This document shows, one piece after another, positions 54,701 through 62,153 of a DNA stretch of 64,000 nt. Position numbers and translations under genes: made by a program. Origin of the DNA: Streptomyces sp. ICBB 8177 (GTDB lineage: Bacteria; Actinomycetota; Actinomycetes; Streptomycetales; Streptomycetaceae); contig NZ_NSKH01000023.1 of assembly GCF_003144095.1 (NCBI RefSeq), forward strand, positions 1,180,865 through 1,244,864, given 5' to 3'. A model generated the notes under the pieces. It was not told the DNA's origin, made no database searches, and was given only the letters and a program-made list of their open reading frames with translations. The stretch's first letter is position 1, and every line of letters begins with the position of its first letter.

Positions 54701-57700
54701 CGGGCCGTCTCCAGCCCGGTGATCGACACCGGGTGACCGGACGCGGCCCGGGTCGGTCGCGGCGTGGCCGTGGCACTCGGGGCGGTCGGCGCCGTACGCG
54801 GCGGGTCCCACCCCTGCCACGCCCCGGGGCGGCCCTGCGCCAGGTCCTCGGGACGCGGCACGTCGGCCCGGACGGTACCCGTGATGGGCGCTGTGGCACC
54901 CTTCGCGGTCAGCTGGGTGCCCTGGTGGTCGGTGACCTTCACCTGGTAGGTGAAGTCGGAGGTGTAGCTGTCGGTCCTGCCGGTGAACGCGAACTGGTTC
55001 GCCGTCTGCGCCGAGGACTTGACCGAGGTCTCCCGCCCGTGCGTGGCACCGCCCAGCTTGACCGAGGGGTTCACCAGGACCGACAGCGTGTCGTTCACGG
55101 GACGCACGATGGTCGGGCCGAACTCCAGGCCCGCCTGGGAGGACGTCATCTCCGTCTTGCGCGGCTCGGCGTCGTGGGCGGACTCCGAGGACACGTCGAA
55201 GCCGTCGCCGTCGTTGTCCTTGGCCGCGTCGGTGTCGGGGTCCAGCCGCCAGGGCTTGGCGGTCGCCTTCACCTCGACCTCGTACGGCCTGCCGTCGACG
55301 TGCACGGTGAAGCGCCAGCCACCGTTGACCATCGGGCCGTGCTGCGTCCGGAAGTTGGCCGGATCGAGCGCGGCGTCGAGGCGCTGCGTGACGGAGGTGT
55401 CGTGCGCGTGCGCGCCCAGAAGCGTCTCGATGCGCTCGCGCACGTCGTCCGGGGGCGGGTTCTCGGTGATCTTCTTCCCGGCGAGGGAGGCGGTGTGCCG
55501 TCCGCCCAGGGTCTTGGCGGGCTCGTTGCGCGGGCGCGGCGGGGGTTCGACCCGCTGCTGCTCGTCGCCCGGGGTGGGGGTGTCCTTGTCGGATGTGCGG
55601 TGTTCGGTGGAGGTGTGATCCTTTGCGGAGGCGTGGTCCGTCGCGGGGTCGTGCTTCGGCTCCTCGACCGGCTTGTGCCCGGGCTGCTGCTCGGCGGGCT
55701 GGTGCGCGGGCTGCGTCTCGGCGGCCTTGTGCGTGGGCTGCTCGTCGGCGGGCTTCTCCGTGGGGCGGTCGGTGGGCTTGGTGACGGGCTTGGCCGTCGT
55801 GTCGGCGGACGTGCCCCCGGATTCGGTCGTGACCTTGGCCGTGGTCACGGTCTGCGGCCTGTCCTTGGGCGTGGTGTCGACGGGTGGCTTCGCCTCGGTT
55901 GCCGTGGTGTCCGTGGTGTCCGTCGTCTCGGCGGAATCCTTCGCCTTCACGGCGGTCGAGTCGGTCGGTGCCCCGGCCTTGGTCCCCACCGGCGGGACGT
56001 GGGTCGTCGGCGGCTCGTCGTGCCGCTCGCTGACGGCCTCCGGTTGGCGCGTCGGGTCGGAGACCGGATCCACCCAGGTGTGCTGACGGGGCACGGCGGG
56101 TGCGTTCTGGCGGGACTGCTGCCAGGCGGGGTCGTCCGCCGGGTCGTCGTACTGCTGCCGAGGGTGGTCTTCCACCTGCGCCGGGGCGACGTGCTGTGTG
56201 TCGCCGCCGGAGGCCGGCAGTTTCGGGGCGACCTCGCCGGCGCCCTCCCCGGGTCGCACGTCGTACCACTGGCTCGGGACCGCGATCGACTCGAACGCCG
56301 AAGGCGACTCGTGCAGTTGGCCCTGCTTCAGGTACGACGCGATCAGGTTGATGTTGTCCTGGTTCCACTCGGTGGACGCCGACTTGCCGTCGCTGTTCGA
56401 CCGCTCGACGTGCACCGTGCCGGTGGCGGGGTCGTGCCGCACGGTGATCTGCACGTTGCCGGGCACGTCGGGGCGGGTGAGCGTGAACGTGTGGGTCAGG
56501 CCGTCATCCGAGACGGACTGCTCCAGCCGCGTGCCCTCCAACTCGTAGTCGTAGGCCTGGAGCAGCGACTCGTGCTGGAAGGAGTCGGTGAAGAGCTTGA
56601 AGGTCTCAGCCGAGCCCATGTCGGAACGGGTGTCGCGCATGAGGGCGATCGCCTCGTCCAGCGGCAGGCGGTGCGCCTCCACGCTGATGATCGTGGCATC
56701 GCCGTCGGTGCGGCGCCCGGTCACCCGCAGACGGCTCGGCCCGAGGGTGACCTCGTGCTGGTCGGCGTTGATCGGCGGGGGGTCACCCTCGCCGTGCGTG
56801 TGGCCCGGCGGGTAGGAGAGCACCATCATCTCGTGCTCGGGGGGGACCTTGATCTCGAAAACGGCGTAGTTGCGGGCGCCGCCCTGGATCTGGGTCCACT
56901 CCCGCCAGTGCGACGAGCTGAGCGACGTGGAGGACGGCAGTCGCTCGATGAACTCGTCGGCGCCGCGTGTCTGCGGGTCCATCTGCACCGCGCGGTAGAG
57001 CGTCAACGGGTGGTGGTCGGCGGTGGCGTCGTGGAGTTGCTTCGAGACCTGGTAGAAGCGGCGGACCTGCCTCTCCAGGTCGTCCAGCTTCGAGCCGGTC
57101 ACCGTGACCCGCCCGCCCGCACCCTTCTTGCCGGTGAACGCGCCGCCCACGACGCCGTTGGCGAACTGGCGCAGCATCGGGCGTCGCAGGACGCCCAGGT
57201 GGGTCGTGGCGACGTCGACCGCCGCCGCGTGGGCCTGCGGGTCGACGGGGACCTCGGCCGGGGTGTGGCCCGTGGCAGTGCTCGGCGACGGGGCCTTGGG
57301 CGGCACGGACTCGCCCGTGTGCCCCTGCGGCCGGTCGGTGTGCTGTTCACCGGTGTGCTGTTCACCGGTGTGGCCGCCCGTGTGGCCTTGGTGGGCCAGC
57401 AGGTCGTCGTGGCCGGAGGTGAGGGCACCCAGCAGCTGCAAGTGGCGGTCGCGCAGGCCGCCGTGGCTGAGGCCTTCGTGCTCCGGGCGTTGATGGACGT
57501 CGCCGAGCAGGCTGCCGGGAATGTGCGGCCGCTGCGGCGCGGTCTCGTCCGCGTACTCGTCCCGCAGCCCCAGCTGGTGGGAGATCTCGTGCGCGTACTC
57601 GACGGGCTTGGCCCCCGGCGTCCAGCTGCGCTGGTCCATGCCGTGGTCTGCGCCCACCAGGTCGACCGTCAGGTGCGGCTTGTCGCCGGGGCCGGCGCGT

Positions 57701-60700
57701 TCGATGGTGACGTGCAGGCGGTCGCCGTTGGGCAGCGTGTACTTGGGGTCGTTGAAGTACTGCTTGACGCCTTGCTCCGCACGGCTCCAGGTGTCGTCCG
57801 CGTCGTGCGCACCCGAGCCGTCGTCGCGCAGCGCGATGCGCACCGTCAGGTCGGTGTACGGGGTGTCGCCGACGGCGAAGCGCCGCTGGTCGAAGCCGGA
57901 GCGCACCACGTAGCGCGGCGTGCGGTCGAGCCTCATGCGGGGCGGCGGGCCGGAGCGCGACCCGACGGAGGCACGCAGGTCGTCCAGGTCCTTGACGCTG
58001 GGCACCGAATCGCGGCTGGGATGGCCGAAGCCCTCGTGTGACGTGCCCGGTGTGGTCTGCTCGCGCGGTGGCCGTCGGGCGACGAACTGCTGGTTCTGCT
58101 GGTGTGGCCACTGCTCGTGCTGGTGTGGCCGCTGCTCCTCGTGGGGAGCGTGTACGGCCGGCTTGGTGTCGTGCTGCTCGCCACCGCCTCCGGTGCGGTC
58201 GGTGCCGGAGGTGTGTGCGCCGACGGGACGGGCGACCGGCGTGGACGTGGTGTGTTCCGGCGCCGGAGTGTGCGGGGCCGGCGGCTGCTCGTGCCGGCCG
58301 CTTCCGGTGGTGATGCGGTCGAGGTGACCGGGCGACTCGGTCTTCGCGGTGTCCTGCGCCAGCTCGTGCCGGAGCCCGGCGACCCGCTCGTCGTATGTCT
58401 GACGTCCCGTCAATTGATCGCGTACGTCGTTGATCTGGCGTCCGGTCTCCCGTGCGTCATCGGTGTGACCGCCGAGCAACTGCTCGGTGTGCTGCTGACG
58501 CAGCTGTTCCAGGCGGTCGTTCAGGTCGTGCAGTTCGTCCTGGCGCTGCTGCTCACGGTGGTCGAGGTGGCGGCCGAGTTTGCCGAGCGCCTCCTCGGCC
58601 TCGTCCTGGGTGGCAGCCTCCTGCGCCTGATGACGCAACCGCGCCGCGCGGGGGTCGTCCCCGTCGTCGTGCAGCGCGTCGAGGCGGTCGCGCAGCTCCT
58701 GGTCGGAGGGGGTGTGCGGGGTGTCCTGCTTCAGACGGTCCAGCCGCTGCTGGAGGGCGCGTTCCGCACGGTGGTCCTGGAGGTCGCGCAGCGCGCGGTC
58801 GGCCTCGTCGGGGGTGGCGGCCCGGTCCGCCCGCTCCCGCAACTCCCGCTCGTGGTCGTCACCGAGGGCGTCGAGCCGGCGGCGCAGGTCGGCCTCGCTG
58901 CCCGGCTTCGGGGCGCGGTACGGGGTCGGCTCGTCGGACTTGAGGTGATCGAGGCGGTTGCGCAGTTCGGTGAGCTCCTGGTGCTGCTCCAACTCCTTCA
59001 GCGCGTACGCCGATTCGTCCGGCGTGGCCGCCTCGTCCAGCCGCTGTCGAAGCGCCTGCGTCTGCGGGTCGGCCGTGGTCGAGTTGCGCAACGCGGTGAG
59101 GCGGTCGCGCAGTTGGGCGTCGGTGCGCAACTCGTCGAGCTGGGCGCGGAGCCGGTCGGCGGCCGGCCCGTCGGTGGCCATGGCGAGGCGCTGCCGTACG
59201 TCCTCGACGTCCTGGTGGAACGGGAGGGGCGCGTCGTGGCCGGTCAGCACCTCGGACGGGACGTGGCTCTCGACGTAGGACGAGTACTCGTTGAGCTTGC
59301 TGTCGAGCAGGTCCGGGTCGCCGGAGCGCCGCGCGGCCTCGACCTCGTCGACCTTCGCCTGCCAGTCGGCCTTCGGGCCGGTGAGGTTGGTCAGGCGGTC
59401 GAAGCCGCCCCCGGTGTGGGACCGGAACGCGTCGTAGCGCTGCTGGGTGGTGCGTGTCTCGACGTGGTGACGGAAGTCGGTGAGCCCCTGCCCGGCGCGC
59501 TCCCAGTCGCCCTTGGCCGTCGCCTCGCCGATGGCCCGCTTGTACGCGTCGCGGTCCTGCGGGGACATCCCGGCGGCGCGCGCGGCCCGGTCGAGGTCGG
59601 CGGTGCGCTGCCGGATGGCGGTGTCCGGGGACTGCGGGCGGATGTCCGGCGGCGAAGGGGCGCGGTCCAGCGGGTTCGGCGGTTCCGGGTCGTGCGCGGG
59701 GACCACGATGCTGTCGAGCTGCTGCCGTACGCGCTCGTCCCCGGCCTGGTCACCGGAGAGGTGCCCGCCGTCCTGCGGCTCGTGCGGCGTCGTTCCGGGG
59801 TCGTGCCGGGGGACGTCCGGCAGCGTGGGGCGGTGTGCGTCCGCGGCGACCGGCGGTGCCGTCGGCGCCTGCCGCCCGGGCGGAGGGGGCGGCCCTTCGG
59901 GCAGGCCCTTGTGTACTGCGCGCGGAGCGCGGGGGGCGACCTCGTCGGGGCCTGGCGCGTCGCGTTCCGCGGCGGGGGAGTGGCCGGTCGAGGTCGCGAC
60001 CTGCGTCGGCCGCGCGACCGGGGCGGTGGCCTCCTGGCCCGGCGCCGACTCCGTCACGGGGCGTGGCGCGGCGGGGGACCCGGTGGACGTGGTGGTACGA
60101 GGGCCGCCGGCGGACTCGGTCGGCGGGCGGTTGCCCACAGGCGCCTGCTGCTGGGTGGTCGGTCCGCCGGAGGAGCGCGTCGTCCCGTCGACGGAGCCGG
60201 GTGCCTGCGGGCGGTCGGTCACCGCCGGGGGCTGCGAGTTGCCGGTGCGTACCTGCTGGACGTCGGCGGGGGTCTGCGGGCCCTCGGCCGGTGTCTGCGG
60301 GCGGTCGGCCGGGGCGGTCGCCACCTCGGCGGGAGGCTGCGCGTGCCCCGGGCCGACCGGTGCCTGCGGCTGGTCGGTCGCGGTGTGCCGCGTGCTGTCG
60401 GCGACGGGGGCCGGACTCTCGTGGCCGGGCGCCTCGACGGGGTGGCCGCCGCTGCCGGGCAGCGTGGTCCCGAAGCCGGGGAGCCCGCCGGACTGCCGCG
60501 TGACCGAGGGGACTTCGCTCGTGGTGGGGGCGTGCGGCGACTGCGCCGATTCGGATGCGGTCTCGACGTGCGGCGTCGCGGCGTGAGAGGTGACGGGGTC
60601 TTCGGACTCGATGGTGGTCGGCAGGGCGTGCGGGGCCTGCGCCGTCGCGTCGCGCGTGCCCTTCCCGTTCGTCCCGCTGCCGTTCGTACCGCCGCTGTCG

Positions 60701-61740
60701 GCACCGGTGCCGTTCGCCCCCGCGCCCTCCTCCGCCCCCTGTCCCTTGCCGGTACCGGAACCAGCGGTGGCGTCGTCGCCCTTGCCGAGCCCTGCTTTGT
60801 CCACGAGCCCGTCGCCCTTGCCGACCAGGTCGGAGTAGTCCGGCGGCGCCTCGTCCTCCCCGGGCAGTTTGGGGATGTGGAAGTCGCCCGCCGACGGCAG
60901 GTGGATGTCGGGATCGTCGACCTCGACGTGGTCGTCGCCACCACCGAACCTGCGGCGCCCTCCGCCGCCGCCCATCGCGCCGATGATGCCGGACGACAGC
61001 GCCGAGCCGAAGTCGGTGTCACCGCCGAAGATCTCGGACATCACCTCGGTGGTCACGAGGCTTGAGGCCCCGCCGATGACGCCCTTGCCGATGAGGGAAC
61101 CGGCGAACTTCGGTGCGAACGCGCTGCCGACGCCGGAGAACACACCGCCGATGGCGCCGCCGATCGCGCCGCCCTCCAGTGCCTGGATGGTGCTAGAGGT
61201 GTCCCAGTGGGTGCGGTCGCCTTTGAGGAACTGGATGCCCTGGATGACCGCGTCCATCCCGACCATGAACGCCACACCGGTGGCGATCGACGTCAACAGC
61301 CGCTTGAGCAGCATCCTGACGATCAGCCGCACACCGGTGACCATGGCCGGGATGGCCTCGGGCGCCCAGAAGGCCAGCTCGGCGATCTCGACCGCGAGCC
61401 AGATCAACTGGGCGATGATCATGTACTTCGTGTACTCGACCTGCACCCCGGTGTTCTTGCCCAGCTTCCCGAGCTGGCCGGCCGCCTGGGCCATGTCGGG
61501 GAGGTTGGACTGGAGTTGCTGCGTGAAGCTGGAGAACTCGTCGGCGACCGCGCCGCTGATGTTCTGCAGCACACCGGTGGCGATGGGGCTGATCTCGCGG
61601 CTGATCTCGTTCAGCTGCCGAGCCGCGTCGTCCCACGCCTCGCCGAGGGAGCGCAGTTTGTCCTCGTCCGCGTCCGGCCAGTCCTGGCCGACGGCCAGCT
61701 TGGCGACCCAGGCGAGCTCCGGGGGCAGGTTGATGCTCAT
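45796..61740 (-). CDS. Giant (5,314-aa) multi-domain polymorphic toxin-like T7SS substrate
   Basis: N-terminal WXG100/CpnT-like domain (1-~290; PELAWVAKLAVGQDWPDADE, hydrophobic helices ~105-190). A Pro/Thr linker (~300-700) is followed by coiled coil (~700-1140). Then a metalloprotease-like region (~1270-1420; HEISHQLGLRDEY at 1384-1396) and an ADP-ribosyltransferase-like region (~1575-1680; R1583, STS 1604-1606, Q1661-H-E1663). Next a beta-rich repetitive region (~2080-3680), an OTU-like region (GDGRC with C3812, H4100), a papain-like region (C4645, H4807, N4826) and two OmpA-like domains (~4980-5085, ~5165-5290). ATG 61740 overlaps the upstream WXG100 gene (ATGA). Similar giants in Streptomyces are annotated as lonely-Cys-domain proteins. 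It is likely exported by type VII secretion. The frame is intact throughout; no immunity gene follows on this strand. Confidence 0.88.
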   Translation of the reverse strand: MSINLPPELAWVAKLAVGQDWPDADEDKLRSLGEAWDDAARQLNEISREISPIATGVLQNISGAVADEFSSFTQQLQSNLPDMAQAAGQLGKLGKNTGVQVEYTKYMIIAQLIWLAVEIAELAFWAPEAIPAMVTGVRLIVRMLLKRLLTSIATGVAFMVGMDAVIQGIQFLKGDRTHWDTSSTIQALEGGAIGGAIGGVFSGVGSAFAPKFAGSLIGKGVIGGASSLVTTEVMSEIFGGDTDFGSALSSGIIGAMGGGGGRRRFGGGDDHVEVDDPDIHLPSAGDFHIPKLPGEDEAPPDYSDLVGKGDGLVDKAGLGKGDDATAGSGTGKGQGAEEGAGANGTGADSGGTNGSGTNGKGTRDATAQAPHALPTTIESEDPVTSHAATPHVETASESAQSPHAPTTSEVPSVTRQSGGLPGFGTTLPGSGGHPVEAPGHESPAPVADSTRHTATDQPQAPVGPGHAQPPAEVATAPADRPQTPAEGPQTPADVQQVRTGNSQPPAVTDRPQAPGSVDGTTRSSGGPTTQQQAPVGNRPPTESAGGPRTTTSTGSPAAPRPVTESAPGQEATAPVARPTQVATSTGHSPAAERDAPGPDEVAPRAPRAVHKGLPEGPPPPPGRQAPTAPPVAADAHRPTLPDVPRHDPGTTPHEPQDGGHLSGDQAGDERVRQQLDSIVVPAHDPEPPNPLDRAPSPPDIRPQSPDTAIRQRTADLDRAARAAGMSPQDRDAYKRAIGEATAKGDWERAGQGLTDFRHHVETRTTQQRYDAFRSHTGGGFDRLTNLTGPKADWQAKVDEVEAARRSGDPDLLDSKLNEYSSYVESHVPSEVLTGHDAPLPFHQDVEDVRQRLAMATDGPAADRLRAQLDELRTDAQLRDRLTALRNSTTADPQTQALRQRLDEAATPDESAYALKELEQHQELTELRNRLDHLKSDEPTPYRAPKPGSEADLRRRLDALGDDHERELRERADRAATPDEADRALRDLQDHRAERALQQRLDRLKQDTPHTPSDQELRDRLDALHDDGDDPRAARLRHQAQEAATQDEAEEALGKLGRHLDHREQQRQDELHDLNDRLEQLRQQHTEQLLGGHTDDARETGRQINDVRDQLTGRQTYDERVAGLRHELAQDTAKTESPGHLDRITTGSGRHEQPPAPHTPAPEHTTSTPVARPVGAHTSGTDRTGGGGEQHDTKPAVHAPHEEQRPHQHEQWPHQQNQQFVARRPPREQTTPGTSHEGFGHPSRDSVPSVKDLDDLRASVGSRSGPPPRMRLDRTPRYVVRSGFDQRRFAVGDTPYTDLTVRIALRDDGSGAHDADDTWSRAEQGVKQYFNDPKYTLPNGDRLHVTIERAGPGDKPHLTVDLVGADHGMDQRSWTPGAKPVEYAHEISHQLGLRDEYADETAPQRPHIPGSLLGDVHQRPEHEGLSHGGLRDRHLQLLGALTSGHDDLLAHQGHTGGHTGEQHTGEQHTDRPQGHTGESVPPKAPSPSTATGHTPAEVPVDPQAHAAAVDVATTHLGVLRRPMLRQFANGVVGGAFTGKKGAGGRVTVTGSKLDDLERQVRRFYQVSKQLHDATADHHPLTLYRAVQMDPQTRGADEFIERLPSSTSLSSSHWREWTQIQGGARNYAVFEIKVPPEHEMMVLSYPPGHTHGEGDPPPINADQHEVTLGPSRLRVTGRRTDGDATIISVEAHRLPLDEAIALMRDTRSDMGSAETFKLFTDSFQHESLLQAYDYELEGTRLEQSVSDDGLTHTFTLTRPDVPGNVQITVRHDPATGTVHVERSNSDGKSASTEWNQDNINLIASYLKQGQLHESPSAFESIAVPSQWYDVRPGEGAGEVAPKLPASGGDTQHVAPAQVEDHPRQQYDDPADDPAWQQSRQNAPAVPRQHTWVDPVSDPTRQPEAVSERHDEPPTTHVPPVGTKAGAPTDSTAVKAKDSAETTDTTDTTATEAKPPVDTTPKDRPQTVTTAKVTTESGGTSADTTAKPVTKPTDRPTEKPADEQPTHKAAETQPAHQPAEQQPGHKPVEEPKHDPATDHASAKDHTSTEHRTSDKDTPTPGDEQQRVEPPPRPRNEPAKTLGGRHTASLAGKKITENPPPDDVRERIETLLGAHAHDTSVTQRLDAALDPANFRTQHGPMVNGGWRFTVHVDGRPYEVEVKATAKPWRLDPDTDAAKDNDGDGFDVSSESAHDAEPRKTEMTSSQAGLEFGPTIVRPVNDTLSVLVNPSVKLGGATHGRETSVKSSAQTANQFAFTGRTDSYTSDFTYQVKVTDHQGTQLTAKGATAPITGTVRADVPRPEDLAQGRPGAWQGWDPPRTAPTAPSATATPRPTRAASGHPVSITGLETARDAVYEALPREARPDGTAHQAIEEFFQPSNVINEFEHASGWGLLSKPLTLSDGSRAHLHLTIEPDDSTALHTVDDKSTLGSKTSGEHGHNRTENSSWSVGLSGGATGEVWKANDSSESRWLTGTAGYTGTSSLTHGAKAKNAIGTETGHERTGKADLVATNVRLRVRLIRHRWQAGPDGLHGTTTTRIGDHAPAPSQRHDAAPHTGDVAITIHPQNGEVLRAVPHDDTAPAAGDQRRPLAPDRLTDPVTAPRTTFLDVPGSSELVDHVVREMWTSHPGVLPPPEALHPGATTAHGGDGTANHRQVAPQAWENLRSLHQQLSPSRLRGAAPKLLDGTYRITLDAPHLPLRSGTTHEILIKAEAFRGTHVGSGKSTSKDAATRTTGADKSVNRGTKHVVNFAGNIRSSLDHPDVTRGFGNGNLDITAHNPSHGLTTGTETEVKRQFSLEADTDTFTHPLTYHVMIGVADPEHPTTHLPTPGSVPHAPYTKPVSPDGHLTVEVARTPDTTSATPPPRAIPKLDALPQRHVIRHVSDPGDFRDHAKQSLTSAFEKKAKASPTATASAGVSAAATAAARRTGLRTGGQDDEHPGVPDLKQALESITDEGHLRSMVSASHGGWANSGDEQVGSGRDRDTIGLATRTRLSNLRFRETLPGEGKLEIETKSSVSTTVADKNTRGLKGGLGFDAGRFPVKDDPHNSLQVRGGLKGKGGASRNSGENVKQKMTTSRKAAYKGTWHVYEADADVTVQGRVTDAGGNVTLGEPRTGRHRVLVLLSDDDVRALDPNATAPVPGSRHATLLGSGLLGGATADIRGSDEILGEIDRQIRGLDTADEVPEAALPFADTFSPENLSANYEDLVGRGILDHHVHESRTQRVITEVLVRGVPRGKWTDEGDHSSGDTTRKVGFAQTVKGSAGHNWSLGADGNFRISYAPVDRQKPGQSAAEFKAEESRSGFGNLSWAPSLGGEATRSKSAETGVTTKVEHKTSKFGDTVKFTNHMRFEVTVTQRTEYGRFVNLAKPRPVDPAWPVHVYVPKSLTETAEQAAAHQQPHVRQQQPRPPQVMDGGDTIGMQPLGGSAQDRTRWQQSLDSAHDLVGFDRTDALVDHAQTVLTTPRPWGDGVLGRAGSAISWGLGSAASALGHWAGAMTPEAAHRLVSSFVTDPRLDGTANPLVREQRLPLEQQVSLRQSLSTQTLPTVFHLLKDPARGYRTVPIDGTTGLEVHMRPTGEAQEVSTREDGSDEITVSTEHESGTSASNALNGNVTPLAVPVVTKNPAVTVPLPTGAAKIDRDQTFESASPVTRAPGVPNRTLAPPALPHGTTSTEPGKAKLKGPQVLMRQPVRLSTRKYDESGTYGNTLHTDGHVYYWVAKQADDATTAPAAAPVTTDQTDHTTATTDFTKPDTTSSAKDTTVPPPPVEPVHDVTATHDASATTAHSAPNPPDHPTVSDLDTTTRSRPGAPLTSPGDGRCLLYSVVASTPPEHWPEALRGGPAGDAHAQHAAVLRQMRQLADSHAPVGADTPLGRAAEALRQMVLRHVRRTPPDHLPFDVTELYRRHQEPALRQHLSQQTPHALREQLRRQGVHTVLSPDWMDPRTLRGLYVQARTEEFTARGMPPQEAARRAGAEVPETTDRDGKWVLADEALSTGDQLDYVDEHMGGLDLGFVGHDGLVGALVEMRLHEPLSAAEHRTLVDALGNWVPGDGAWNTVEGEMFPALVAHTLGTRLITHDQYAVGATLRTVGPQDTGRTVHVYFAGGNHYNASALPPSHAHTPTSVSTAPPKADGAPPHGGSTSEVAPRAPRAPTVPTVPQAPAAPVREHDDAGDEDLWQHILDSYADGPPDEQTWMDRLYGDTLAPDAYERARQALWALHTLDLPHTESPDAHGTPRLEALARRVLRLEDEPDDDAYRRLLALAEHAGPSRLTDASVLAAHALAADHQALDDSTAVVDGDGYFAGRNWSDPGAGAPETATFTVTGPDGAQTEHQASWHDPYVVTAQGTPDRLLVTTPSGTFPVTDPAEFAELVALDPMRGDGQEILLAVSRGQTGGLAQLVADRARVPVWSTDSEVRPLLSWRTGREHLDLTGGSGAWALHLGGEGDPLDLFDGIGHGSETPDQVAGGVGHPAAASPRSGGAADHSEKLNPPPREEQPPRDPADPLDHLRARPFTTSDYQVIATTPDTVLFEEPTGMYHSEWNYNQPGSDDVPRLTILAQGHRQTLVGDHPPLHVSGDLSLAHRQHGYGQQVFATRSAVETANRQLALAGSNVRLHAEDLTLRVADGKGAGRELVRVTPQFLTRSKRSEEEVCRDFAQMVSGGVPASHVVFRRADGSGAVTGPINALGRTEVTGIHHLAEALGDVADGRTGTGALDPSWASHQVLRDDRLIAESDGPTPGKSYGSALSYDPVDNPRRELLADAARRIGVNEHAWARVGETYLVHSINARDEEGLPSLAVNYAKPGARPGRHFGYHFAAVVLSSEDGAHQMTLENFARRAQITAMVRAAVTHNVETITSDGFRKLRTAVERQLQARKAQGTDEAAIGRLSRHLDLVDALAKARQAMRTADSLPEGSPDHRTAAAAYEHALKIASARMKQAADLPKGSELWHFRMFSRRPGETMHEVSADLLTSRPSAEANPLTAVIVHGHRLPQISVGFDEGSRQLSKVEARKLTYVAEHVVRAGLWNHHNGLPLPRITVTGRGNSRRPTLGGALPNGAQARADTVREELRDRLDRFLINYQHGSPQPHLTAADFPLTVTTERASANSDAAAGRQTTVTVHDPRKDDVPTAVPPRHGQTAGAADISPRAPRDSQVASTQVAEPPAQRPHEPYDSERLTIGDVDFPDESAELTSRQLETVHRLAAEVAWASLANVRAGFPPPRVEVVGHAVGMRNGLPHFGEALRRGQQRADGVADTFRSALAVHLARLQTDGQTVVVPEDVVVTTRSEGNAAPGGGANGADASASRSRALIVVDLPRPRTAAS
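57341..57370 (-). repeat. Two perfect 15-bp tandem repeats inside the giant gene
   Basis: TGCTGTTCACCGGTG is present twice in a row, encoding two copies of HTGEQ in the linker between the metalloprotease-like and ADP-ribosyltransferase-like regions. Part of a wider His/Gly-rich stretch (QGHTGGHTGEQ...). Confidence 0.85.
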
Positions 61741-62102
61741 GACTCGGTGGTCTTCGTCCTCGTCTCGGCCGGCGGGGTGTCGCCGGTGCTCAGCCGCCGG
61801 GTGGCATCGATGTTCTCGTTCTCCATGCGGTCGAGGTTGACGGCCATGGTCTGGATGCCGTCGTGCATGCTGTCGACCACGTCGGCCATCTGCCCGGTGG
61901 CGTCCAGGACCTGCTCCTTCGGCTGCGCGTACTGGCCGTAGAACTGCTGCCCGGTCGGGCCGGTGCCCCAGCACTCACCCAGGTCGTCGAGCCGGTCGCT
62001 CAGCGTCTTGGACACGTCGCGGAACCGGCCCGCCAACTGCTGGACATACGGCAGCTGTTCGCCCAGCCCCTCGGTGTCGACGTAGAACTCGCCGTCAGCC
62101 AT
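61737..62102 (-). CDS. WXG100-family type VII secretion protein
   Basis: A 121-aa helical protein: EFYVDTEGLGEQLPYVQQLAGRFRDVSKTLSDRLDDLGECWGTGPTGQQFYGQYAQPKEQVLDATGQMADVVDSMHDGIQTMAVNLDRMENENIDATRRL. Two long helices flank the WGTG turn (W near residue 45), as in ESAT-6-like proteins. It probably forms the helical-bundle partner of the giant's N-terminal domain for export. The stop overlaps the giant's start, so equal expression and pairing are likely. Confidence 0.87.
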   Translation of the reverse strand: MADGEFYVDTEGLGEQLPYVQQLAGRFRDVSKTLSDRLDDLGECWGTGPTGQQFYGQYAQPKEQVLDATGQMADVVDSMHDGIQTMAVNLDRMENENIDATRRLSTGDTPPAETRTKTTES

Positions 62103-62153
62103 GGTGCGTTCCTTCCTCGCGTCCCCGTGCGCGGCGGATCGCCGCAGCCCGGA

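Noticed and set aside
57341..59200. CRISPR-like or long tandem DNA repeats in the giant gene
   Set aside because: Apart from one duplicated 15-mer, the repetition is at the protein level (coiled-coil heptads and His/Gly-rich linkers); there are no regular spacers.
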